This document shows positions 39,595 to 49,629 of a stretch of DNA of 64,000 nucleotides, piece by piece. The notes beneath the pieces were generated by a model. It saw only the letters and a program-made list of their open reading frames with translations, was not told where the DNA came from and did no database searches. A program made the translations under genes and the position numbers. Source of the stretch: Lucinisca nassula (taxonomy: Eukaryota > Mollusca > Bivalvia > Lucinida > Lucinidae); contig OY757024.1 in assembly GCA_963580285.1 (NCBI GenBank), positions 123,628,045 to 123,692,044 on the forward strand. Reading direction: 5' to 3'. The number at the start of each line of letters is the position of its first letter. The first letter of the stretch is position 1.

Positions 39595-40755
39595 TGACAG
39601 TTCCAGCGTAAATGCATACTGAGAGTTAGAGCGATCTATATCAATGTAATGTTGGTTGGTGCCTGATACTATGTCTCTGGTTGGGCCCATCAGAGTCTAA
39701 CTGTTGGTTTTCTTTTGCTCCGGCACTTCAGTGGTTTCTTTTTTTAATTCTAGTGAATCCCGTTTACAAGAAACCTTTCTGGATCTGTGTTCTCCAGGAA
39801 GGCAATATCTCCAGCTCACATAAACATATATATCTTTATCTCAGTCCTATCTTGCATGTGCACTATTCTCACTTTCTTCTCTTTACTTGACAGTCTGGAG
39901 TCTATCATCAAAATGTACAGTTGTATCATTATTTAGAATAGGAAAAGTCATGACTGGATTTAACTGAATATATTATTTAATAGTGCTTTTCTTTGATTTG
40001 AGGTTTAAAGTCCCCCTAAACACTGTAAAGGTCATTTTGGAGACGTTGCTTCCAATTTTGTGAGACTTTTGCCCGACACCGAGATGAAATGACATCTCAA
40101 GCCAATGAAACCAATATGGTTTATTAGCATGGACGGTCTGCCTCGCACCGCAATTTCTGGACAGGCTTACCGTAGATCCTCTAAGCCGTTTACAAGTACT
40201 AGTGTGTGGAAGCATCATGCAGCCCATATATTTCTTCAAGCCCCTATGGGCAGGGGCAGTATTTAATAGTGCACCACTTGTACAAACTTCCATACTTTTT
40301 TTTAAGATTAAACATATTAAATTTTGAGCTTGAACATGAGATATTGGTATATTTTCATTTTTTTTTTCTTTTTTCACTCACCATGGACACTACAGATATC
40401 TGACTCGTTCTATGCCTTTGAGAGTCTGGCAAGCTTTTCAGCAGTGTCCATGTTCGAAACCTGGGTCCTTTCTAATAACATATGAAAAGTACCGCTATCA
40501 CATTTCAGTGGTTTCTTGCTGTCGGGTCCTCGCCGTTATTTCATCTCTGTGGTTGTTTGATTTTTTGTGTTCACGGAGATGTTGCCCTGATGAGTTAGGA
40601 GGCCTTCATGCAGATTGAACAAATTATTTGTCTAAATCACGACAGAAGTAAGGGCGAGGATTGTGGCCACATAAAATCGATTTAAGCCCCCCAATGGAAT
40701 TCGTTTCACCGAGAGTTCCAAGGCTGTACTTCTGTCGTGGTTCTTATAACTATTG
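39595..40755 (+). repeat. Repeat family X, copy 1 (interrupted)
   Basis: GGGCCCATCAGAGTCTAACT, TTGGTTTTCTTTTGCTCC, then (after inserts) GTTCACGGAGATGTTGC, TGATGAGTTAGGAGGCC and AATTATTTGTCTAAATC. All recur in the same order, inverted, at 59500-60110. SINE-b 39987-40259 interrupts it. No protein frame; possibly a LINE 3' region or a DNA element. Confidence 0.6.
39987..40259 (-). mobile_element. SINE-b with 13-bp TSD
   Basis: Perfect TSD TATTTAATAGTGC at 39974-39986 and 40260-40272. Small internal deletions. Confidence 0.88.
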
Positions 40756-40784
40756 TGGGCCGCGTTTGCTATGTGCCGAGTTGT

Positions 40785-41400
40785 CCCGCTACCATGGTGT
40801 ATGAATGTCATTTGACGTGTCACCAGTAAAAATTCTGATTACAATGTTTCAACAGCTGAAGGTGCTGATGATTGGGTTTTGTTTGATTTGAGGTTTAGCG
40901 TCCCCGTCAACACGTCCTCGTCTGTGGGTAGTGCCTTTTCATATTAGTGCCAACACTGTAAAGGTCATATTGGAGATGTTGCTTCCAACTTTGTGGGACT
41001 TTTACCCGACACTGAGATGAAATGACATCTCAAGCCCTGTCGCCCAATGAAACCTATTTCAATTATCAGCATGGACGGTCAGCCTCGCAGGTTCCTTGAC
41101 AGGCTTAGATCCTCTTAGTGGTTTACCAGTACTAGTGTGCGGGCCGGATTCAGCTCTGCGGGGAAGCATCATGCAGCCCATATACATGTATTTCTTCAAG
41201 CCCCTATGGGTGGGGGCCGACTGATGATTGGGAAGCTAAGTTGACCTCTTTAGTGAGAGCTCGGGACTCAGCCCTTCACATATATGTCTGTATATTCATC
41301 CTGGTGTATGAATGTCATTTGACGTGTCTCCAGTAACAATTCTGATTCTGATCACAGGTCCTGGTGTATGAATGCCATTTGACATGTCAACAGTAACATT
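40785..41400 (+). pseudogene. LINE 3' ends, repeated, with a SINE-b insertion
   Basis: TAEGADDWEAKLTSLVRARD is rebuilt across the SINE-b, matching the C-terminus at 49470-49533. The 3' tail GTGTATGAATGTCATTTGAC, GTGTC.CCAGTAAC, (ATTCTG)n occurs at 40797, 41305 and 41363. Confidence 0.7.
40877..41220 (-). mobile_element. SINE-b with 12-bp TSD and internal insertion
   Basis: Perfect TSD CTGATGATTGGG at 40865-40876 and 41221-41232. A ~43-bp segment (CTGTGGGTAGTGCCTTTTC, ATATTAGTGCC) interrupts the GTCAACACTG block and resembles 41462-41492. Confidence 0.85.
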
Positions 41401-41540
41401 TGATGTTATAGTACAGCTAGCTAGATAGATAGATACTGCCAATGCTGCTAGACGACTCGCCTGTGGGCAGTGCCTTTTCATATTAGTGCCAAATACAATT
41501 CAATTTAAAGATGTAGATTCTGATTTTGAGATGTATGAGT

Positions 41541-41612
41541 CAATTGACCAGGTCCAAGAAAACCACCAATCTGGCTATTCTAGCTTAATTTGGCTACTAT
41601 AGCCCGATTTAG
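41541..41612. repeat. Inverted-repeat partner of 47305-47372
   Basis: GACCAGGTCCAAGAAAACC, ACCAATCTGGCTATTCTAGC, TTAATTTGGCTACTATAGCC. This is the near-exact reverse complement of 47305-47372. Confidence 0.75.
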
Positions 41613-42190
41613 CTATTAAAGAATGTATTATACAATGTTTATGAAGGGAATCTTTCTGAGTCGCAACGAGTCGCATTTTCATCTTTTGATAAAATCAACG
41701 AAAATATATGACAAAGTCACTCGGCACAACAATTCCTCCCTAAGCGCATCCCATTTTTATGTAGAAACCTTAATTGTTGTTACTATTAGTTACAGAATGC
41801 GGAAATATCGCAAAAACCTAACACGTTTACATTATTTTCCGCTTTTTTTCAACCTTGTCCGTCGAACTTTCTGTTGCTGCTCACCATTTCAATCCCAAAA
41901 TGCAGCATTCCGTTCTGGTCTCCAGCCTGCAGCAGCCAAACTGAAAAATCAGGTCAAGTATGGTGGATTGTGGTTGTCAATCTGTAGAAATCGGATTGCG
42001 ACTGCAAATGCTTTACTGATGTAGTTGATTATATGTTTCAATGGCATTTCCGTGCGTTTGTGCGGGCAATATTAAGAAGATGGATAAAGATGTGAGTTGG
42101 GGCTTCTATACAACCCGTTTTATTTGCTTTCAAACCTGCTAAGCACTGTATAAATCACAATTCATTGGCTATTCAGAGGAAAGAATGACC
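41613..42190. other. Unassigned stretch with a candidate first exon
   Basis: ATG at 42041 opens MAFPCVCAGNIKKMDKD up to 42091, followed by a GTGAGT donor. A 133-aa frame at 41623-42024 shows no motif. Weak; may be chance. Confidence 0.25.
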
Positions 42191-42342
42191 CCAGTAGGCA
42201 CACGACTTAATTGTGACGTCAAATCGACGTCGGTACGACGTCATGACGTTTATGCAACGTCACTTCGACGTCGGTGCAACGTCATGACGTTGCACCGACG
42301 TCGAATTGACGTTGCCATAGCGATGTGTGCCTGCAGGGACGG
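42191..42342. mobile_element. ACGT-rich MITE 1
   Basis: TIRs CCCAGTAGGCACAC and GTGTGCCTGCAGGG. The interior is packed with TGACGTC, CGACGTCGG and ACGTCATGACGT palindromes. Confidence 0.68.
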
Positions 42343-42424
42343 GCCAATGTCGGGTCTATAGCAATGTCGTATCGCTGTCGGGCCGATGTTTGCCCGCTGT
42401 TGCGTGCTAGCTGTGCTACACTAA

Positions 42425-42605
42425 GAAATGACATTTACAAAGAATAATTATTCCATCAGACCATTAGATAATACTCTTCCCGATTGGATCATGGTTCAGA
42501 GGGTAGCTAAGTTTACCCTTTTGGTAAGATGTAGGAACTAACTTTCCCATATCACAGGTCCTGGTGTAGGGATGTCATATGACGTGTCACCAGAAACGTG
42601 TTTGA
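42425..42605 (+). pseudogene. LINE 3' end fragment
   Basis: TGACATTTACAAAGAATAAT, GGTAGCTAAGTTTACCC, CACAGGTCCTGGTGTAGGG. Collinear with 49395-49590. Confidence 0.65.
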
Positions 42606-42732
42606 CCAGTAACTGCCACGAATACAGACATGATCCACACATTTATTCCTCATGTTATTTTGCGTATACGTGGAACTAACGCATGTATTTTGTGTAAATC
42701 ATGCTATACATACATTTTAGCGCCAAGTTTGT

Positions 42733-42790
42733 GTATAAATAGAGTCGTTTAATAATAAAACTTTAGACACAGCTGAAGAAATCGAGGTAA
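42733..42790 (+). promoter_or_regulatory. Candidate TATA promoter and 5' UTR exon
   Basis: GTGTATAAATAGAG at about 42731-42744 is a consensus TATA box. About 45 bp further, CAGCTGAAGAAATCGAG ends at a consensus donor GAG|GTAAGAC (42789/42790). Spacing suits a transcription start near 42762 and a short noncoding first exon. Inference only. Confidence 0.35.
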
Positions 42791-43129
42791 GACGTTTAGT
42801 GTAATCTTTGTATCGCATTGTTTGCTTGGATGTCTTGCTGAATAGCAGTCATAGACATACAATGTTGATTGGCATTTGGCACAATTGTGATGAAGATTTA
42901 CGTATGAAAATGGCTGGGTTCAATAACGATACTTTTTGGGATGTTGGAACTAGTAGTTAATATTGTGGAGTGTAGGCTAAAACAAATCTTTTATGGTTTC
43001 TGTAAGGGTCCATCCACAGCCAATGGATTCACTTGACACTCAGGGTGAATATGCACTTTCAGGAGAAGCAGCTCTTTTATTGTTTTATCTACCGTCCAAT
43101 CATATAAACCCTTTTGGTTAAATTGGTTT

Positions 43130-43256
43130 GTTTGGTTTGCAGGGCTTGATATATCATTTAATCTCAATGTCGGGTAAAAGTAAAACAAAATTGGAAGCAA
43201 AAATCCCAAAATGACCTTTTAGTGTTGAAGGGGACGTAAAACCTCAAATCGCCAAG
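43130..43256 (+). mobile_element. SINE-b 3' part
   Basis: GGGCTTGATATATCATTTAATC, ATGTCGGGTAAAAG, GGGGACGTAAAACCTCAAATC. Confidence 0.7.
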
Positions 43257-43395
43257 TTCTGCAACGTAAGATCAGGTTGTTTTTCTCCGCTTACTCCGGT
43301 TTTCGCCCACCTCTGATTAACGATCGGCTTGATATGAGTGAAATAATCTCGAAAGGGCCGTAAAACCAAAACCAATAAAAAAAAAAAAAAACATC
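43257..43395 (+). mobile_element. SINE-c 3' part with poly-A
   Basis: AAGTTCTGCAACGTAAGATC, CTTACTCCGGTTTTCGCCC, CGATCGGCTTGATATGAGTG, TCGAAAGGGCCGTAAAACC, A-rich tail. Confidence 0.75.
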
Positions 43396-44293
43396 AAATC
43401 AATCAAAACAAAGATAGCAGTATTTCGTGTAAGTATGTTAATGTCGTTATTACATTCCGAGACGCAACGTCATATGATAAATACACATTATTAGTCTGCC
43501 GCATGTATGTTTCCAGATCAACGTATCACACGAGACGCGGACCATCGATTGTGATGCGCAAGATCTGGAACATCCAAGAGGCGTGATAATGTGCGGCAGA
43601 TCAAGTTACTTTAGTGACATTTTTTTGGCTTCTCATAAAGTCATTTTGTCAACGTCAATAGACGGGAAACGTTGACGTTACGCGCTGTGTGAAAGTGACG
43701 TGATCATTTCGAACGTCTTGTTCCGCTATACAGATGACTGATTTCTTACATCTCAACAAATGCCGGGGCTCAGAGGTAGCAATGATAGTGATACGGAATC
43801 TGAAAACGCGAGTCGGGTGATACGGGATTCTGTATTTTTTCTGTCTGAAAAATGGTACTAGACATGTAGTATTTCGTGTAGGTATATAATAAAAGTGGAT
43901 ACGCAAATAACTTCAGACGAACTACACTGTGTAAAAAAGCTTATACCTTTGAAATAAGAGTCTTTTTTCTCTTGTAAAATTTTTGTGCTCTCTATTTCCC
44001 GTCTTCTACAAAACTTGAATCTATAGGCCCTTTGTGGTGCGTTTTCGACCTACACTTCTGCCCCTTTATGTTTCTACCAGGGTTTAATTTTCCCTGTGCG
44101 GGGTGCTTAACGATTTCATTTGAATCCTGATATTAGAAAAAAAAAAAAAAAAAAAAGAAGAATATATATATATATATATATATATCATTTTTTTTTCAAA
44201 TCAACAATGTGTCGCATATCAATTTCTTTAAATGTATTCATACGCAAGAACTGCGCTAACCAAGGTTTTATATGAATATTTCCACTTTCACAT
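43396..44293. other. Unassigned stretch with AT microsatellite
   Basis: (AT)n at 44163-44186 after a run of ~20 A. The rest is unassigned; an 83-aa minus frame at 43655-43906 has no motif. Confidence 0.4.
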
Positions 44294-44489
44294 TCCCAGC
44301 AGCCACATAACGTTAACACGACGTCAGATAGACATGTAAGTAACCTAATGACATTACTACAAAGTCACATTAACCTCAATGCAACGTCTTGACGTCTACC
44401 CAACATCAAATCTACATTTATGCAACGTTATGGCGTTCGGTACCGTCGTTCATTTGACGTTGCGCTTGTGACGTGTGGTGCTGGGTAAC
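44294..44489. mobile_element. ACGT-rich MITE 2
   Basis: Termini CCCAGCAGCCAC and GTGGTGCTGGG. Interior ACGACGTCAG, CAACGTCTTGACGTC, TTTGACGTTGCG. Confidence 0.62.
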
Positions 44490-44595
44490 TATTGCACCAC
44501 CACCCCGACCCCGCACACAGTTTTTGGCCGGTTATACATCAAAATAAAAAAAAATCACACTGGCGCATGTGCGCCACTCAGGAATCAATGCAAAC

Positions 44596-44744
44596 CAGCA
44601 GGCACACGTCGCTGTGGCAACGTTAAATCAACGTCGGTGCAACTTCATGACGTGGCGCCGACGTTGATGTGACGTTACAGTCATGGCATGACGTTATATC
44701 AACGTCAATCCGACGTCGCTTTTACGGCATATGCCTGCTGCGAA
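44596..44744. mobile_element. ACGT-rich MITE 3
   Basis: Termini CCAGCAGGCACACG and GGCATATGCCTGCTG. Interior TCAACGTCGGTGC, GCCGACGTTGATG. Confidence 0.68.
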
Positions 44745-44974
44745 ATGATATATACATGTAAGCACCCATGAAATCTCAGATCAGCCTGCGCACCCGTGCA
44801 ATGGGATCAGAGTATTCAATGTAAAGAACCCATAGCCAGGCATCGACCAGTAACTTCATGTCGTCAGAAGAAAAGTTAATCAGGTTGATAGAGATTATCG
44901 TAAATCTATTAAAAGCAGTTTTTCGCTATTATTATATACAGTATTAAACTGATGTCTTTTATTGTTCACCGTAG

Positions 44975-45062
44975 ATTGTCACTCAGATGATGCGGAAACC
45001 AGCTGCTGACACAGCAAGGGACGCTACTCAGAGAGATAGCAGCGGAAAACCTTCGAGAAGCT
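44975..45062 (+). other. Candidate internal exon
   Basis: TTATTGTTCACCGTAG acceptor at the left; open frame IVTQMMRKPAADTARDATQR then DSSGKPSRS; donor GTGAGT near 45062. It lies downstream of the candidate promoter at 42733. No family recognised. Confidence 0.3.
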
Positions 45063-45961
45063 GTGAGTCGTATTTTCTGTAGATTTCAAGACATTTGAAG
45101 GCGTAGAAGTTGTTTTAAGAAGTAAAAATTACCATTTCTTAGATTTTTCCAAAAAATACACTTCTCCCTCTCTTGCCGTGGTGCAGCTTGCACTGATTAT
45201 ACAGCAACTATTTATTGACTTTATGATGACGTATTCGACATGAACCGGATTTCGTGCGACAACGTGCGAAACGAAAGTTACATGGAAGTCTTGTATTTAC
45301 AATGTAAAGGGTCGGGTATAAAAGCCAAGGCCGCGCCGGGCCGGGCCGAGCCGCCGAGCCTACCGAAAATTTTATTTTTAGTCTCTAGTTACAAGTTAGA
45401 TATATATTTGGGTGAATGTGGGATTAAATTATTATATATTAGATATGTTATAACTGGTTGTAGTTTTACGTATCTACATGGCTTATTTATCTTTTAATAG
45501 CTGTTTTCTGAAATCCAGGGGTATAAAAGCCAAGGCGGCGAAAAAGTATTGACAATTCCGAATTTCTTTCAAATTCATCGGTTAAATTACTTCTTTTTGG
45601 CCTTATGATATTTGAAATTGATTATACTTATTATGTGTTCGTGATAAAATTAAATATATTCACCAGAATCACCTTAATGATCGAATTACTTATTTTATTT
45701 TTGTTTCTATTTTTAGAATTACCTTATTACTGGAAACGACCGAAAAGGACCGAAAGGGAAGGCACACAACGACCGGAATGAACCGAATCGAATCAGTGAC
45801 ATCAGACTGTTATCCCAGTGAACAAAATTTGTATATGCGACGTTGTTTAAATGATTGTCCAAGGAATTCAGGGTTTTATGACGTTGATTCGACGTCGTTA
45901 AAGGGAAATCAACACTCTTGTCCACCAAACTTTTTTTTCATAAAAAAGTGTAAATAGATGT

Positions 45962-46029
45962 TCCCAGCAGGCACTCCACGTTGAATCGACGTTGAAACAA
46001 CGTAGATTCAACGTTGTGTGCATGTAGGG
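45962..46029. mobile_element. ACGT-rich MITE 4 (68 bp)
   Basis: CCCAGCAGGCACTCCACG to TTGTGTGCATGTAGGG. The interior TTGAATCGACGTTGAAAC pairs with ACGTAGATTCAACG. Confidence 0.65.
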
Positions 46030-46037
46030 TTCTGTTT

Positions 46038-46262
46038 ACTGCCAGTAGGAGCTGTTTACTGACTGGTGACCAGGAGGACGCGGGTTCGATACCTGCTGAG
46101 GTCGGCAGCATTCTTCCGTGGAGATTGAACATTTAATATTTTCTACGGTCATTCTCTCTGTTTCATTGATTCAAGAAGGGCAGTTGTCAGCCTGCTCTGA
46201 AAAAGTGTGGATAGGTAAACTGACCAGCTCAAAATGACTTAAATAGTGTTGGCTTGGCCGAT
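46038..46262 (+). mobile_element. SINE-a, internally deleted
   Basis: CTGACTGGTGACCAGGAGG, perfect B box GGGTTCGATACC, AAGAAGGGCAGTTGTCAGCC, tail TAAATAGTGTTGGCTTGGCC. Confidence 0.72.
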
Positions 46263-46359
46263 AAAAATAGAAATGAAGGCAATGATCCAAATTCAAACAA
46301 AACAATAAAGAATTAAAAATCTTTTTTTTTTTTTCTTTTTTATTCGAATGTATACATGC

Positions 46360-46360
<1 letters not shown>

Positions 46361-46405
<45 letters not shown>
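46361..46405. repeat. (AAT)n microsatellite
   Basis: About 15 perfect AAT units. Confidence 0.95.
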
Positions 46406-46406
<1 letters not shown>

Positions 46407-46499
46407 GAACATTACTGCTAAGCAGTTTATGTCTATTTAATTTAGAATCCATCAAACCCCAATTTTTATAGTATATACATTATTTACATTTAACATTAT

Positions 46500-46570
46500 T
46501 TCGGACACATAGAATGTGGGTACTCATCAGAACTGCCTTGTCGAAGCGGTTCTAACGAGTATCATGATGA
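46500..46570. mobile_element. MH hairpin fragment
   Basis: CACATAGAATGTGGGTACTC, GAACTGCCTTGTCGAAGC, GGTTCTAACGAGT. Only the hairpin is present. Confidence 0.5.
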
Positions 46571-47304
46571 TCGCGTTCAGTTAACTTAAAGAATCGAATG
46601 CTTTAAGAACCTTAATTGACAAGATCTCACTAATTAAAACAATTAGATGAATCAATAAATGCACTAATCACTTACTGACTGATGCATATTAACAAGCAAT
46701 AAAAATACAATAGGTAATTATCAAAACATAATTAATATGTCTAAAACATGATTAAGAAATAAGATGAGTTTCATAAAGCTCTATCTCTATTTCCTACCAT
46801 TCAGATATTATATTTAAATGACATTATCATTTATTTGACATTGCCGTCCGTTGCGGTTCATTACGACGTGGCCTACATAAATCCACCAAAAATACGGTTA
46901 TTACAAATACTAAAAGGAATTGACTGGAATTTTTACAATAAAAGGTTTAGAAAATACTTTTTTGGGGTTGTCATGTACATGTTTTCACAAATTCATGTCT
47001 ATTTCATTCAAATTCGATCAAAACGTACGAAAAAACCGCCTTGGCTTTTATACCCCCAAAATTTGGCAAATTTGCTATAAAACAAAAATTAGGGCACCAA
47101 AAAGAACAAAATTTATGCTGAGTATCAGATTTGATATGATTAACATTATCATATCAAAATTTACCACTAACATTTCATTTTCGGTTAAAATTCCGAAAAA
47201 TAAAATCTTCGGATCGGCAATTTTTGGCTCGGCGGCTCGGCCCGGCCCGGCGCGGCCTTGGCTTTTATACCCGACCAATGTAAAGTGCCAAGTGTATGAC
47301 CAAA

Positions 47305-47372
47305 ATCGGGCTATAGTAGCCAAATTAAGCTAGAATAGCCAGATTGGTGGTTTTCTTGGACCTGTTGACCAC
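47305..47372. repeat. Inverted-repeat partner of 41541-41612
   Basis: GGCTATAGTAGCCAAATTAA, GCTAGAATAGCCAGATTGGT, GGTTTTCTTGGACCTG. The same stretch opens a frame (GPVDHPRNAILHPISSAFL) that reaches a GTAAGT donor at about 47469. Confidence 0.7.
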
Positions 47373-47720
47373 CCACGTAATGCCATCCTTCATCCAATTA
47401 GTTCAGCATTTCTGACTCCAGGGCCATCCTATTCACCTTCTCAAACATTCACTTACCTTCCAAGCGATGTAAGTACCATAGGAATTGTTTCGGTCCCCTT
47501 TGCTACTTGTCTGCAAGGCTGAATGGTCCAAAATTTAACGAAATTTGAGGTTAATTGATGATTTTTCCTCAGAGTTGGAAACACCGGAAGTAATTAGTTC
47601 ATTTCCGGTTTCCAAATTAGGAAATCGGAATATCCAGAAATTAAATAACGAAAACGGTCAGAAATGGAGCACACGTATTTATTTGTGTGTGTGTGTGTGT
47701 GTGTGGGGGGGGGGGGGGTT

Positions 47721-48074
47721 GATTATTTCACTCATATCTAGCCGATCGTAAATCAGAGGTGGGCGAAAACCGGAGTACCCGGAGAAAAACCACCCGATCT
47801 TCCGTGGCAGAACTTGGATAGATAGATTAGGATGTTGGGCCCGAAAATGGGGCATGACATTTCAGCCAGTTGTTGTTGTTGTTGTTAGAGTAGGTTTGAT
47901 TATTTCACTCATATCTAGCCGATCGTAAATCAGAGGTGGGCGAAAACCGGAGTACCCGGAGAAAAACCACCCGATCTTCCGTTGCAGAACTTGGATAGAT
48001 AGATTAGGATGTTGGGCCCGAAAATGGGGCATGAGATTTCAGCCAGTTGTTGTTGTTGTTGTTAGAGTAGGTTT
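47721..48074. repeat. Recent tandem duplication, 2 x 177 bp
   Basis: 47721-47897 and 47898-48074 differ at only about two bases by eye. The unit holds a SINE-c body (ATATCTAGCCGATCGTAAATC, GGAGTACCCGGAGAAAAACC) plus GATAGATAGATTAGGATGTT, AAATGGGGCATGA and (TTG)n. Left flank is (GT)n and a run of G. Confidence 0.88.
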
Positions 48075-48289
48075 CCGCCGTTGACTTGTCGGCGAACCGT
48101 CGTGGTCGACGTCACAAGGGGCACGTTCAGATTTCTTTACAGATGCGGGTTGCTGGAACTGACTCAGAACCAAGAGAGTTTAAACCGGAGACCGCGAGAC
48201 CCCGTTGCCCTTCGAATAGTGATAACAGTTTTATGCGTTTATAATGTATCTGATCTATCAGTTCTCTGCTATGGAGTTCAACTACGCAA

Positions 48290-48838
48290 ATGTCTTGGTA
48301 ACTTTATATATATGTGGACGGATCTAGAATTAGACGCACCAGCAACTCTGGAGACGACGTGTCAATAGAGAGTCTTTGACACACATCACTGACTTGGCCG
48401 AGAAACTTTACTCTGTCGTCTGTATATGCATTGCACTCTGCCAACAGGTGCTGACGGGTTTCGGGGGCACTTCTGCATAGTTTTCACGTAGGGTCGACCG
48501 TATGTTGGTTGAAGACTGCTTTATTACTTTGCAGGGTATATGTGCCGGTAAGTAGGCGACACTTCACCTGTGCTCTACGGCTGTCAATAACGTTTTCTCT
48601 AACCGTCGTCCAAACAGGATGTGGTTCTCCAACCGTGACACTGTCAGAGTTGATGAATTTCAGGGTTGATTTTTGTTGTATATCCTTTTTCCACGCATCC
48701 TCCACATGGCTGTCATTTACGGCATTGACTGTTGATTTCCATTTGGATTTGGTAGGTGGGTTTTCCATTAAAACCGCAGGAGGGGGGAGGTTGTACCGAG
48801 CGAGTAGTTTCCGAAAGCGATTAAACCAAGAAATGCAA
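48290..48838 (-). pseudogene. LINE C-terminal domain with a stop in the zinc knuckle
   Basis: Minus frame: WFNRFRKLLARYNLPPPAVL, MENPPTKSKWKSTVNAVNDS, RRAQVKCRLLTGTYTLQSNK, then VDPT, TGA, KLCRSAPETRQHLLAEC, DRVKFLGQVSDVCQRLS. The TGA replaces the first Cys of a CxxC-x8-H-x4-C finger, which I know as a common LINE C-terminal feature in molluscs. The stop at 48484-48486 truncates the frame, but coding resumes in phase. Confidence 0.75.
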
Positions 48839-48840
48839 TA

Positions 48841-49612
48841 TTATGCAGATAACTAGGAAGAGATCTAATAAAGTTGAGGCTTCTTACACCTTAGAGGGAA
48901 CGGTCCTCGAGAATGTGGACTCCATTAAATACCTTGGAGTGACAATCTCACACAACTTGAGATGGAATACTCATATTAGCAACATGTGTACTAAGGCAAA
49001 TAGAACGCTTGGTTTCCTGAGGCGAAATCTTCATCAGTGCCCCCAGGATGTTATTTAAAGAGGCAGCATATAAAGGTCTTGTTCGCCAAATCTTGGAATA
49101 TGGTAGTTGTATCTGGGACCCCAGTGGAGTGGTCCTTAACGATGAAATTGAGAAAGTTCAGAATAGAGCTGCTAGATTTGTAACAGGCAATTACTGCTTT
49201 GAAATTGGGAGCATGACTGGAATACTTGGAAAATTAAAATGGGAGTCTCTCAAGAAAAGGAGAAAAGACAGTAGGCTAATCCTATTATACAAAGGTCTAA
49301 ATGGTTCTGCCAGCATTCCAACAGATGACCTTGTTCCCCCAGCTAGACACTGTAGAAATCACCATTCGTTGGCGTTTCAGACCCTTAATGCAAGAACTGA
49401 CATTTATAAAGAGTCGTTCTTCCCCAAATCCATTAGAGATTGGAATGCCCTTCCCGATTCGATTATTTCGACAGCTGAAGGTGCTGATGATTGTGTAGCT
49501 AAATTTACCTCTTTGGTTAGAGCTAGGGACTAACTTCCCACATCACAGGTCCTGGTGTATGAATGTCTTTTGACGTGTCACCAGTAACAATTCTGATTCT
49601 GATTGGAACATA
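48841..49612 (+). pseudogene. LINE RT C-terminal region and 3' end (CR1/L2-like)
   Basis: EGTVLENVDSIKYLGVTISH, TKANRTLGFLRRNLHQCP, then a frameshift at about 49050, KEAAYKGLVRQILEYGSCIW, EKVQNRAARFVTGNYCFE, LKWESLKKRRKDSRLILLYK, FFPKSIRDWNALPDSI, ADDCVAKFTSLVRARD and stop at 49533. The 3' UTR holds CCTGGTGTATGAATG and ends in (ATTCTG)n at about 49612. One frameshift; otherwise well kept and 5'-truncated at 48841, where it abuts the opposite-strand LINE. Confidence 0.82.
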
Positions 49613-49629
49613 TGTATTTTCCCACTTTG

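Larger units (their letters stand above)
45310..47276. mobile_element. TIR DNA transposon (1,967 bp), perfect 9-bp TSD, probably Mutator-like
   Basis: TSD AATGTAAAG at 45301-45309 and 47277-47285. TIRs of about 50 bp start GGTCGGGTATAAAAGCC and contain GGCCGCGCCGGGCCGGGCC. A second nested inverted pair starts GGTATAAAAGCCAAGGCGG at about 45520 and ends at about 47063. No transposase frame. A 9-bp TSD and long G-starting TIRs fit MULEs; this is inference. It hosts an ACGT MITE, a SINE-a, an ATA microsatellite and an MH fragment. Confidence 0.82.

Noticed and set aside
40590..40610. CTGATGAG at 40.6 kb as another hammerhead
   Set aside because: No GAAA core, stem II or complementary stem I follows.
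41623..42024. 133-aa plus ORF as a gene
   Set aside because: No recognisable domain, no promoter or homologous copy; composition looks like random open frame.
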